A stretch of 64,000 nt of DNA, taken from positions 1,178,001 to 1,242,000 of the forward strand of contig CAKJVC010000068.1 of the NCBI GenBank assembly GCA_918026815.1, read 5' to 3'. Below are positions 46,345 through 57,919 of the stretch, piece by piece. Origin of the DNA: Chalara sp. BL73 (Eukaryota > Ascomycota > Leotiomycetes > Helotiales). The translations under genes and the position numbers were made by a program. Positions within the stretch are counted from its first letter, which is position 1; each line of letters begins with the position of its first letter. The notes beneath the pieces were generated by a model. The model had not been told where the DNA came from. It searched no databases and worked only from the letters and a program-made list of their open reading frames with translations.

Positions 46345-49217
46345 ATGGCAGCCGAATACCCAGCCGCGACCTCATCGCACCAACCCTTTGCACAACCGCA
46401 ACCAGCGCCTATCAATGCGGCATCTCCTCCGACCAGACAAAGCTTGAAGACATGGTGGAAAGGATTCAGACCTCCAGCAAAATCTCAGGAAGCACCTGGT
46501 AATGACCCTAATTCTGCTATTTCATCTGCTCCCCTCAGTTTGGAACGCGAGATTCTGCACAACCAGCAAGGTCTTTTTGTCGAAAATCTGATGGGTCAAA
46601 CCGCACCCTTCATAAACGGTACAGCTCAAGGTTTTGGCTCGGCGTCCTCACATAAAGAGCAGACCGGTGGTGGAGGCTCTGACCCCGAGAGCATACATTC
46701 CGGTACTGCTTTGCTTGAAAGACCCTCGATGGCCAAACAACGAACAAGTAGTTACCTATCCTCCTCCGCGAAGAAAATAAATCTGCGCCCGTGTAAGCGT
46801 TACAAACATACAAGTGTTGGTTACGGCAAGCTGGGAGACCCTATGAAGAGCGAACATCAAAGCAGTTGTGCCAGAAGCCAAACTTCTGGTATTCTGAGTG
46901 ATACAAGTTCGTTTCTACCAGACGCAGGAAGTATTCCTCGAGCCCAAAGCGGGCCGCTCTCTTATATTTTTGATCAAGTCTTGCATAGTCCATACCATTT
47001 GCGACATGTAGAACAAGAAATTAACCCAAGTGAAATAGTTGAGCAGCCGCCTCGAATCTTTGGTGTTCCACTTCGAACAAGCATCGCATACGCAAACGTT
47101 GCCATATCGCTGATCGATGATGACGGAAAAAGCTATATATATGGTTATGTACCAATTGTGGTGGCGAAATGTGGTGTATTCCTAAAAGAAAAAGGTGAGC
47201 ATCACGACGACGGAACATGTTTGCCCGTATACTGATTATGTACAAAGCGACGAATGTAGCAGGCATTTTCCGCATGAGTGGTTCTGAGAAACGCATCAAT
47301 GAGCTGAAGAGGCTGTTTGACTCACCTGACAGATATGGAAAAGGGCTAGATTGGGAAGGGTTTACCGTTCACGATGCCGCAAACTTGTTACGAAGATATC
47401 TCAATGAGCTGCCAGAACCTATTGTCCCACTAGAATTATATGACAGATTCAGAGAGCCTCTTCGTGGCCATACCAAGGCAGCCGTAGGGGACAACGAAGG
47501 ACCACAGCTAGATGCCGATTTCGACGCAAATGCAGCAATCGCTACTTATCAACAGTTGATCACAGAGTTGCCCCCTCTAAATCGTCAGCTACTTCTTTAT
47601 ATTCTGGATTTATTGGCGGTTTTTGCATCGAAGGCAGATGAAAATCTGATGGGATCACAGAATCTAGCAACAATATTCCAACCTGGCATGCTTCGGCACC
47701 CGCAGCATGATATGTCCCCTCCCGAGTACCGGCTAAGCCAGGACGTCCTGATTTTCCTCATTGAGAACCAAGATCATTTCTTGATTGGCATGAGAGGCAC
47801 GGCAGCAGATGAGAAGACTGTCAATGAGGTTCAGAGCGGAGCAGCAACGCCAACCACACCAGCTAAGACATCCAACACCATCGGGAGATCTGCATCAAAT
47901 GCTAGTGCAGGAGCAGATAGCGTACGGAAGTTTGGAGGAATCCGTAGAAATGTATCCGTATCCTCCAGGCATTCAAGGCAGTCAAATGGAGCTCCAAGTC
48001 CGGCAACACCTACAGCAACAGGAGGAATACACAGAAGCAATACTGTGCCTTCCAAGAGATCTCCAAGTATCCCACAGGGACGCTTGCAAAAGAATTCGGG
48101 CTCGCCGTCACCGACTACCGCGATCGTAGGTACATTGCCTGCGCAGGATTCTGCTCCACGGGGGCTGTCGCCTGCAGCTGCAGGTCTAGGTTCTCGCCGG
48201 GATAAGTCTCCTACATCTCCCGCCTTTCCTCCTTCAACACTTGGCACATCCAGCCTAGCACCATCAAGCATCGCCGCAACCGGTACTAGTGAAGATAGGT
48301 TACTAGGAGACCCAGAGAAACAGCTTGAGGGAGCAACACCATCTCGAGAGAGGAACCTTTCGAGTTTCTTTCAAAGATCGCCCACTGGGGATAGTGAAAA
48401 AAAGCAACCGAATAAGCTTAGAAAGAAGCGGGTCCCATCTAGCTCAAATCCCAGCGCACAGAGCTCTACACATTCTCTGACTCAGGTTCGATCAGATTCG
48501 GTGTCTCCCGGTCTTCGTCCAATTCGGGATACCCAAGACTTAGCATTAGAGACGATCGTGTCTAATCCATCGCTTGCCGACAACTCAGCAAGTGCGCCGG
48601 CTGCTGCAGAGACACCTCGCGCCGAACAACATACCATACCCACTCGACCCGCAGAATTTCATCACTCTTCGGATCAAACTTTAAAGCCAAAAGAATCCCC
48701 TGTATCTTCATTGCACTCTCGTTCTTCATTCAATGACCAATCTGATCTTGACCATCACGATGACACAGCTGCTGCAGCTGAACACAAAGAGAAGCGATCT
48801 AGATGGAGATTATCCAGGCGTCGAGAAAGAGATGAATTCCACCAATTAAGTCCTCCAAAGGCTTTCGGATCTGATGCTGGCGCAGGAGCTAGTTCAAGTT
48901 CGATCGGTAGCTCAGCACGACCGCGGAAGAGCTTTACTGCCGACACTGCACCCGCAGATACCACATTATCAGGTGCGCAACAGCAGTCAAGCAACGATAG
49001 TGGATCTGCACCAAGCGAAGATAAGAAGGGTCCTTTGGGGTGGTTGAAGAACAAGATGAGACGGGAAGATAAGGATGCTGAAAAAGAACGAACCAAAAGC
49101 CCCCCGGCTTCGACAGAACGACTTACATCAACACCAGGGAGAGGAAAGAGCGTGGATATTAAGCGTGAAGAGAACGTAGACCGAGCCGCCAAGGAGCCCA
49201 CCGAGCCACAGCGGTAA
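46345..49217 (+). CDS. Rho GTPase-activating protein, Sac7-like
   Basis: Two exons, 46345-47194 and 47248-49217, 939 residues. The 53-base intron (GTGAGC...ACAAAG) interrupts the RhoGAP domain and restores FLKEKATNVAGIFRMSGS. RhoGAP domain is at about residues 235-445. The catalytic arginine finger is Arg292 in GIFRMSG, and the other conserved blocks are LLRRYLNELPEPIVPLELYD and ENLMGSQNLATIFQPGMLRH. The N-terminal 230 residues and the 490-residue C-terminal tail are Ser/Pro/Thr-rich and disordered, with a basic, charged end. Sac7/Lrg1-type GAPs switch off Rho1 and so control cell-wall integrity and actin polarity. The single RhoGAP domain without LIM, PH or BAR domains favours Sac7. A longer in-frame start was not seen. 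Confidence 0.88.
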
Positions 49218-50915
49218 TGCAAGATCGATTTTAGGAGAATTGTAAGATGATAGATGGGCTAGATCATCTTGTTTCCTGCGCTTTTCAAATTGGAGTTCAG
49301 CACGGCGCGGGTCTTTCTACCTTTGATGTGGTCGTTATTATGAATTCAAAGATCGGATACCCCATGGCATTTTGTTCGTGTTATATTTTTCGCCTTCTAC
49401 TTGGAGCGTGCAAAGGGATCAGGTTCAAAATTTGAGAATAAGGAAAAGTGGAGACAATTTGGGACATGGGCATGGAAGAAAGTCGACACGCGTGACTAGG
49501 ATGATTTTTCCTTGAGCGCTCGACATGCTATATCTGCTTCCGTTTGGGAATGCATTTTCATCTGTGCCAGCGTAGACCAGCGATGGAGTTTAGGGCACTG
49601 GTTGGCGAGCATGGCGGAGAACGGATATGGATGTTTCACTTCTGTAATGATGTCTTGAGTAAGTGAAGGAAAGGCATTTTAAAGTTCGATGTTAGGCAAA
49701 TCGGGAAACATCGGCCAATGGAAAAGTCATATAATCTATAAAAATGTGTCGTATGAAAAGAAACGTTTAACCTTGATTTGGCATGTGTTTATGGAATGAG
49801 CATCGGATCCAGATGGCATAGCAATTCCAATTTGCCCGTCCACCACTGCTGAGTCCACCCATCTCGGCAACTATACAACCTGTACCGCCCCTATTTGCTA
49901 GGAGCCGTAGACCATGCTAATGGATAAAGGTACCTGCGTGAGACGACAGGTCCGGACGCCATCCACATAACAAGGGCATACACCTCCTACGCAGAACATT
50001 CTCTCACGCTCAGTTCCATCAATAAAACAATGATCCAACCCAATCATTTGAAAAAGAAGGAAACACGTACCCAAAAAAAAAAACACACGAAACATACCCT
50101 CATATAGGAAAAGAAAAAAAAACGACACCGCAAGCGGTTTCCTATGAAAACCCCCCTCTCCACATCTCATTCCTTCCATGCCCCATCCCTCCATTGTTTA
50201 CCCACGAGAATCTCGTCTGGGGACCTCCCCCTCCGTGGTTAGGGTAAGCTTCTTCCTCCCCGCAATAGTTATGACAAGGAGGCTCCGTCCGCCCAATGCA
50301 AGACCCGGTCCGCCTATCCAATCGTACGGCTTTCCTGAAAGCTTTTGCTTCGGAGGGAGCAACCGCTCGTTGCGTTTTCATTCTGGGTCATGGGCAGGTT
50401 ACCCTGAGGGTCTGTGGTGCTCCGCTGGTGTTGGGGAGGCGGGGGCGGCAAAGAATGGATAGGGCAAGGTTCAGTGGTAAAGTGATGGAGGAGGAATCAA
50501 AGCTGGAGGGTTTTTTTTTTGTATATCAAGGCTTGGCAAGGTTCGTTCTCTGTGAGCCAGTTAGAGGGGGAGGAGGAGGAGGTTGATGTAGTGTGGGTTG
50601 CTTTTTACCAAGCGTATTCTACTGCGTAAGGCTGAGATTCTTGGGAGATCTGGGCTTGGTGATTGGGAAGGCGAGGCGGTGACTGGGCGATTCTTTTGAG
50701 TCAAATTGGAATTGCTTGATGGTCAATACAGACATGGGTATCGTCCATGAAGCATTGAGATATTCTGGGTATATATGCCCACGGCCCTTCCTTTCAGCGT
50801 CAAGGTCATCAAGCCCTCATCCTTCCATAATCTTATCATTTGTTCTTCCATTTGCGAAGGAAATTCTTCCAGGCACTCTTCCCATCGAATTTTTGATACA
50901 GCCGCTTCCGTCACG
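49218..50915. other. Intergenic DNA with homopolymer runs
   Basis: No supported gene. Poly-A/T runs occur at about 50071 and 50114 and a GGA-rich run at about 50564-50581. The 96-codon ORF at 50296-50586 (plus) ends in polyglycine from that run and is not believed. Confidence 0.4.
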
Positions 50916-51724
50916 ATGCGTTCCTTAACCCTCCTCACCACCGTCCTCTTTTCCGCGACCATGACTCTTGCCCAGCAGAGCAATCTACAGCTCGTGAACC
51001 CCTTCTGGGACGTGAGCGATCAGACCGCCGTGCAAGCCTCTCTGTTATCCGCCGGCCCAACAGACAGCACATACGTTATAGACTGCCGACCCTCCGCCAT
51101 CCTTACCGCAACTGACACTGTAAACAACAGGGCGATGATCACAACCACGCCTTGTGCCAGTAACTGGATGGCAGAGACATATACGTTCGTCGGGAACACC
51201 AGCCTGCATTTTACATACAGTGCTAGTTATGGGCCTGTAGCTACGACGGGCGCGGCGACGGCTACCGTATTAGACGTGGCTGCTGAGTATGTGTTCCGAC
51301 TGCTTCAACAGAAATCTCTTACTAGATTGAAATTCTGACAAGGAATAGAATGGTATCAGCAGACTACATCTTCGCCGGTCCAGGTGTCTCCAGGATCACC
51401 GCCACAGCCACCCAAACCATCACCTACGCCGATGACACGAAGGAAACCAGCAAGATCGACGATGCAGCTTACAGACCAGAATGACTGACCATTCCTATCA
51501 TCACCGCTGCGGTATCAAACACTTCTTCTAGTGTGTCGGTTCCCACCGCTGGTAGTTCGAATACGACCGAGAGCTCGGCTCCGGGGTCTGTCACCGGGGC
51601 GCCGTCGCCAGCTAGCACCAGCAGAATTTCAAGCTCCAGCTCGACGGGAGTAGGCGCGTTACCTACTGCTGTATCAGGATGGATGGCTGCTGCTCTTGGA
51701 GGCGTTGCAGCGCTTATGGTGTAA
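50916..51724 (+). pseudogene. GPI-type secreted wall protein interrupted by an in-frame TGA
   Basis: Two exons, 50916-51286 and 51349-51724, join in phase. Residues 1-19 form a signal peptide (MRSLTLLTTVLFSATMTLAQ). The mature part (NLQLVNPFWDVSDQTAVQAS and on) is Thr/Ser/Ala-rich with two Cys, the pattern of small fungal GPI-anchored wall proteins. The frame of exon 2 stays open except for a single TGA at 51482-51484, after AAYRPE. Beyond it the same frame gives LTIPIITAAVSNTSSS, a Ser/Thr-rich stalk and a hydrophobic C-terminus (GWMAAALGGVAALMV), which is a proper GPI-attachment signal. CGA to TGA is one transition. Alternatives are a truncated secreted protein of 168 residues, stop-codon readthrough, or an unseen intron. 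Confidence 0.6.
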
Positions 51725-53821
51725 CTGCCTCAGTTATAGTAGATAGATCATTTGGATGCGAGGAGTTATGCGAAGGGGTGGTTTTTGGCATCTTCGACAG
51801 CATTTGGATAATTAATTATGCGGTCAAATGTGTTTAGGGGTAGACAAAAGACGCATAATGGCACATATAACGCAAACTCCAGAGCATACACCCAGTATCT
51901 CTGTATGAGCCCGACTTGCTACCGTAACAAGAGATAAAGTGCCAGTCGTGAATATATAAACATTCGAAAATTCTTTTTTGGAGGTAAGTGCGATTGGAAA
52001 GGTAGAAAATAAGACTTGGTTTAATGTATCAGGGTTTTGATACTTTGAGATGGTGGGCTTATACGTCAGATTTTAAGGTACCACCCACCACACTGAAGGA
52101 AGTTTTGGCACTATGTATATTGCCTCCTCTTGAATTGAACATCAACAAAAGGGCCCAGCGGAAATTCTTTTCCGCAATTTAACAAGTGCATTGAACTTAA
52201 ACAGGCTGCGCAAGTTGCACAACAGCAGAGACGGGAACAATGAAACAGGCTACAGCACCAAAAAGTGCGACATATGCGGCATGGATAGAACAGCCTGAAA
52301 CTGGCTATGAGCGAAAATATATTTTAGAGAAAAATATGATCAAGTCTCTTCTTTTCGCACGTAGATAAATTTTCATTCTCCCAATCACCTGATCATGGTT
52401 GTACTTGAATTGACATTCTGATGCCAAGCTATCGAGGTGGATTGATCCGGCATGCCTATAAATAGAGACTGGATTTTCGAAATGCCATGCGAATGGTTTG
52501 CTGATCATCACGGAGGCGAGCGAAGGGATGACCTGGAACCGCAACGATCTGCCTGTTTCATGTTTTGGCATTAAATCCCAACATGCTAAAATTCCAAACG
52601 GAGCTTTTTTAGAGCGGGGAACTTGGTGGCTGAGTGATTCGGCAAATGATGACGTCGGGGGTGGTTAGTGATGGTCTGATGGTCCGATGTTTTTTGATAC
52701 GACGCTTTCTGTAAAACCTGGCCAGCTGCTCGTAAAGAATAAAAGGAATAAAAAATAAAATAAAAAATATCAAAAGAGGTTATCGCAAACACATTGTAAT
52801 CCGGTCCCGATGCAAGGCTCTTTTGTGTGGTAGATTACGTACCAGCGATAATGGAGCGTTATCAGGCCATGGTTACTCCGTCTTTGTGTGTTCTTAGATC
52901 CAGCGCCAATGGTCTTGTCAGCATGTGTGAGATGGCTCACCGTCCCCCTCGTTTGTTGCTTTCTGCTGCCGTACTACCGGAACTGCTTCATCGTATCCGG
53001 CATTGCGGTGTAGATCTGGGTAGGTTTAGCAGCATACCAGAAAGTCAAATCTTTGCTGGATTGTTGGCGTTTGGTATTTGAATAGCTGGGCCTTAGACTC
53101 GGGAATTTCTGGTTGGGACTGACACTAGGGATGCACATGGAAAGTATATAGTCGGCGGGATTCTCTCTTTGTTCAAAAGGATGCCATTTCTATTATTGTT
53201 TTTTGTTTGTCTGTGACCATTTCCTTTGGCTGTAGCATATTGATATGGTGAAACTATCCAATCAGCTCTAATATCTTACTTTCTCGACTATCCGCCATTC
53301 GTTTTGAGGGAGAGGAAGGAAGAGCGTCGCAATATCCACCCATTAAATCCCGGTAAGAACCATCACCCGTCATTCTGCTGTTTTTCTTTTTGTTGTTTGT
53401 GGTTTAAATTTATTCTGGTCACCGATTCGTATTCATGGCATTCATATGTTTCATCGATGGAAAAGAAAAAAAAACCCCCAGCGTCATTGAGGGTCAGTGC
53501 TCCACCAAGACCTGTGAGGGGCATCTCGTATTATTCCCAGCTTCTTCCACAGCTTGGACCATACGCGACTGCTTCCTTCCTTCTAACCCAGCCACCTCAC
53601 TGCTGTGTAAGCTGCGAGTCTGCCACTGACAAACAAAAACCCAATAACTCCCCTCTGCCAACAAATCATCTACCAATTGGCACAATCCACATTCGTTTTT
53701 GGCCGTGTGAAGCTCTTCATTCGTTCCCCAGAGCTGTGCATTCAGCACCTAACCGTCGTCCTGCACTTTCTCTGTGTTGCTAGACTTTTTACATCGCGCA
53801 ATCGCCACTTTGGATAGCAAA
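51725..53821. other. Intergenic DNA upstream of the mucin-like gene
   Basis: No supported gene. ORFs at 52305-52571 (minus), 52827-53081 (plus) and 53304-53783 (plus) have no domain. The last few hundred bases are C/T-rich and probably leader sequence of the next gene. Confidence 0.4.
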
Positions 53822-55728
53822 ATGACACCTGCTAATGATGAAGAGGAAATCACGGACGTGGAGAGGAACTTGGTGAAGCTTGGTTACCTGCCTGGCTATT
53901 TACCAGTCGACGAGAAACTGCCGCTTACAGCTCTTGAAGCACCCAGAAATTCCAAGATGCCCTCTATTCGAAAATTCCTCTTCACTCTTGCCATCATGGC
54001 TGTTCTTACAGCGACCATGGTGTGTGGCATGACACCAAGAGTTCCCCGTAGTCCGTCTACGGATGATCAGAAGAAACTCTTAGCGATTCTTGACAGCGTT
54101 GAGCCAAATTCTTTACACGGTCTTCTTCATGAGCACATCGACCAATACAAGGATGGTGTATTCCAGGAAGATAAGGCTGTCATCGCTGCGATCCATCAGC
54201 AAGATGCGGAGATTGCCAGCAGCTTGGTCAATTTGGTTAAGAAGCAGGAGGGTTCAAATAACAACGGCACTACTGTTCCACCAGTCACATCGACAAAAGT
54301 CACGACCACAGAATCCACGACCACAGTCACCGAGCCTACAACACCAAGCACAGCAACTACGCAGACATCAACTACTCCTACCGCACCTCCACCAACCCAG
54401 GAAACGACACCTACGCCCCCTCCATCCACGAGTCCACCTACTGTGATCTCATCAACTTCAACACCACAAAATACATCTCCAAGTGTTTCCAGCAGAGGTA
54501 GCACAGGGTCATCGGGGCCGTCTACATCTCAAAGTAAGTATATAGCAGGCTCTTATTTGATCGTGCACAGCACTAGGCCAGCATCAACCGAGGCTCCATT
54601 TCCATTTCCGAACTCAACTTGTTTAGACTCGACAATTGCGAAACCGGCTCTTGTATTTACGGGCGCCCGTTTTCTGAATTCAACGAGTTTGCACTCGGCG
54701 GTCTTGAATGCTACATGCCAATATGGAAGTCCTCCTGGCAATAAGCCACCCTCTCTTTATGTTTCTTCGAGCCTGGCGAGTCAGACTTCTGCCTGGCCTT
54801 TTCCAAGCCCGGTGAAGTTGAACCCTACCGCTCCAGCTTCGGTTCCGGGCAAGTTGAATTCTACCTCTCCTGCCTCGAGTACCGCGAAAGCAAGCTCTAC
54901 TTCTCTTGTAGGAACCGTAGCGAGCCGAAACTCTGCTTCTCCATCACCTTGGGTTTGCAATACCTGTATCAATGCCAATGTCACATCACCTGGGACGCTG
55001 GCACCTACACCATTGTCTTCTGTCTCAGGTCGGGCGAGTTTAAACTCGACGATTCCCGCCTCTGCAAATTTGACGGCTTCGAATCCTATTGTTCCATTTG
55101 TTCCTTCCAATCCTGTTGCAAATTCAGCCTCTAGTTTTCCAATATCTGGGCCTGGTAGCAGCCCTTCCCTCTCAAATCTGACTTTGTCTAATTCTACATC
55201 TCCTAATTTTATTACTCCTGGCGGGTCTATTGTTACTCCACCTGGAGAGTCTAACCTTACCACCACGCCGGGACTTCTCAATTCTACTAGTTCGCCGGGC
55301 TCTCCCGCCGACTCTAATCCTTCGACCACATTGCCTTCCTCCATAGTTTCTAACAATGACACAGCTCTACCTACAACTACTCCACCCCCTAGAAGCAGTA
55401 CTGATGCCGTTCCACCCCAATCACAGTCTGTGACTTCACTCGAAATAACCACCTCAACTGCACCAAATGGTGTGCCTACTACAATAACACGGACCACGGT
55501 TGTTCCCGCCGATCAGGCTGACCAGACCGCTGGAGCTGCTGCGGGCAAGACGAATACAGCCTCACCGAGCCTACAACGTGGTGACGCGAGAAGTAGTCAT
55601 GCTGGGATGAGTGCTATTGCAAGTCTTGTTTGGGGTACTGTCGTATGGATCCTCACAAGTAGGTGCTCATTAAATACTGGATTTTCACATGAAACATTGG
55701 CTGATCAAACTTTTTAGATGTTCTATGA
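53822..55728 (+). CDS. Mucin-like Ser/Thr-rich surface protein with N-terminal membrane anchor
   Basis: Two exons, 53822-55658 and a terminal 11-base exon 55718-55728, 615 residues. Reading through the last intron instead gives a 631-residue product ending ADQTF. Start at MTPANDEEEITDVERNL. An upstream in-frame Met at 53774 adds 16 residues. A hydrophobic span (FLFTLAIMAVLTATMVCGM) lies near residue 60 after a charged segment, suggesting a type II anchor. A folded-looking helical stretch to about residue 150 (LLAILDSVEPNSLHGLLHEH) follows. The remaining 400 residues are Ser/Thr/Pro-rich with many N-S/T glycosylation sequons, often as LNST, in degenerate repeats. The C-terminus is hydrophobic (IASLVWGTVVWILT), possibly a second anchor or GPI signal. 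Function unknown. Mucin-like sensors such as Msb2 or Wsc share this composition, but no sensor domain is visible. Confidence 0.65.
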
Positions 55729-56412
55729 CGGTATATTGGCTGGGCTTTTGCTGGTCTATTTTGATTTAAGCTTGCATGGAGTTTAGGGCATAGCGTCGGG
55801 GTCATTCAACTAACGTCTCTCCTTTTCATGACCGCATGACGCAATGAAGTAGAAGAATTTTATGGATACAAACGGAAACTCATAGAAAGATTCTTCAAGG
55901 GAGGCACCGTATTGGAGGATAAGGAATGGAGAATATGGGTGTGGCAAAAGTATAAGAATATTGATTTCAAGGAGCATGGAAGGCACGACATAGTCGGCAT
56001 GAATTGCTGACGATAACATCCAATAATACTATTGTAATCATCCAAGAGAGCATTTTCTTTTATGAATGATTTCCCTGTTGAGTCGATTGTGCTTATCCAT
56101 GACCTAACGTAGACCAGCGGTGCTAACACATACTACTTCTTTGAGTCAGTTTTGGCTCCGGACCAAATTGTCTCGAATAGACAACACAAGTGATCTGGAC
56201 AATATGTACATAATGAGTTGTGTATTACTTTCCTACAGCAAATGCCTTGCTTCATCTACTAAGAACTCGTACGTCACAGCCCATTCCACAACTTCATGTC
56301 GGAAATTCTCCCCAAGTTGATTCCTACCCGCAATAACGCAACGCCAGTCCCATATTACCCTGAACCCCGAACAATCCCAAGTATAAAGTAGCAAGAATTC
56401 GGGATACCATTC
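55729..56412. other. Intergenic DNA, convergent 3' ends
   Basis: No supported gene. It separates the mucin-like gene from the FAM32A-like gene. Confidence 0.45.
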
Positions 56413-56967
56413 TTATCCGGGTCCGATCCGTGGCATATCGTGATGCTCCGAGAGGTTCGAGAGGTATTTATTCAGCTCCTCCACGCGCTGCTTATGCGTC
56501 TTCACGCCCTCCTTCTGCAAACGATCCTGTAGCTACATCATCCCCCGTCAGCATCCACTCTCTGGTCCTTCGTCTCTCTCCCTCCCTCTCCCTTCTCCTC
56601 CCACAAAACCGTAACAAAGGGGGGGGGGGGGGGGGGGGGAGAAGAAAAAAAGGAAACTACGTACCCTCCGTCTGCGCATCTCCTCATGCGCTCTCTCAGC
56701 GGCGGTCTTCCCGTCGTTCCCGCGATGATCTAGCGTGCGCAGCTCATCCTCGCTCAGATCCTCGCCTTCCTTCCCACCATCCTGCCTCCCTGCGTCTTCG
56801 TCTTCCCCCGCGAGCGCCTTCTGCAGCGCGGATGCCTGCTCGCCGGATTTGGAGGGGTCGCCTTTGGATGCCTTCTTCTTCTTCTTCTTCTTCTTGACCC
56901 CGCTGTCTTTTACGCCCTTCAGCTTTAGCCCGCCGCCTACAGCGGACGCGTAGTCATCTGAAGGCAT
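56413..56967 (-). CDS. FAM32A/DUF1754-like protein
   Basis: Two exons on the minus strand, 56967-56665 and 56532-56413, 140 residues. The start MPSDDYASAVGGGLKLKGVK and the end EGVKTHKQRVEELNKYLSNL plus SEHHDMPRIGPG are typical of FAM32A. Human FAM32A is 112 residues and has been seen at the catalytic centre of spliceosomal C* and P complexes, where it stabilises the 3' splice-site region, so a splicing role is likely here (inference). An eight-lysine run (KKKKKKKK, from an AAG microsatellite) follows the first conserved block. The 132-base intron contains a run of 21 consecutive C on the coding strand (G at 56619-56639). Confidence 0.87.
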
Positions 56968-57919
56968 GGCGCCCTTGGTGATGTGTGGTGCGAGGCGGAG
57001 GCTGGTTTGGGAAAACGGTGGGAGGTTTGCCAAGCGCTATGGCGGTGATAGGGCAGAATTTTGGGGGTTCCGCTGGATTGGGAAGGGCCTCCTGAAATTA
57101 CCGAGCGCGGATTGGATTATTGATGGGTGGCGTGCAAGATTCGTCTTTGGCGAAACGGGAAATTGAAAAAAGGCAGATCTGATAGGCATTCTGGAAATTG
57201 AAGGCGGATGCCATCTGAGAGCGGCGCTTGAAAGCTAGAATTCTGGCCAGATACTGCTGCATGTTCCATGAGATGACTGGAATACCGTATAGCCTGTAGT
57301 TTGATCTCACCAGCCCATACATTCTGACTCTGCTGCATCAAGGAGCAGCCTTGATTTTGAACCCTGCTGCCCCATTATTCCGCCTTCTATTTTGGCAATT
57401 CTGCCTGTGGTGTTTCCAAAATCGTATTCTCCAAGAAGATGAAGAAACACCTCACTTACAAATTTCTTAACCTCCTGCACCTGTTTTCAATTGTAAAAAA
57501 GCCCCCACTCTGCACATCATGCTCATTTTCTCTTCTTTGTAGCTTGATGACGGCTTTGTCGTGACATGCTATATTTAAACGGAATGGGTCTTTTACTAAA
57601 ATCTGAACTTGTTGTATTGCCAGTGACTGCACACTTCTATTGGGTTCAATTCTCTCTTTTTGTAGTCTGGGAATCCCCGGTACGAGATGACAACTCAAAA
57701 GTCGAAGGCAGCATGGCCAATAACGCAATCTAAAGTGAGTGAGACTTTATCCAAAGCTTAAAAGTAATGTGTTCCATTGCCTTATATCCTCTATGTGTAA
57801 CATGGCTTTGAACGACGACAAGTGGGTGACCAACCTTAAATAACAATGACAAAAGTAATGAGGATTCAACTATGTAGACTTTCTGGATTAGCTCTTGGGC
57901 CCGTCTATTAAGTTATTAT
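56968..57919. other. Intergenic DNA between Sec59 and FAM32A-like gene
   Basis: Contains the FAM32A-like promoter and the Sec59 3' region. Small ORFs on the minus strand are unsupported. Confidence 0.45.

Noticed and set aside
48755..49222. 155-codon ORF antisense to the RhoGAP tail
   Set aside because: Shadow of a low-complexity Ser/Lys-rich tail. No family likeness.
50296..50586. 96-codon ORF ending in polyglycine
   Set aside because: The end is produced by a GGA-type simple repeat. No similarity to any known family was recognised.
54781..55497. 238-codon ORF antisense to the mucin-like gene
   Set aside because: Its composition (Val/Gly/Glu-rich) is the mirror of Ser/Thr/Pro repeats on the other strand, and the sense frame has signal, anchor and glycosylation features.
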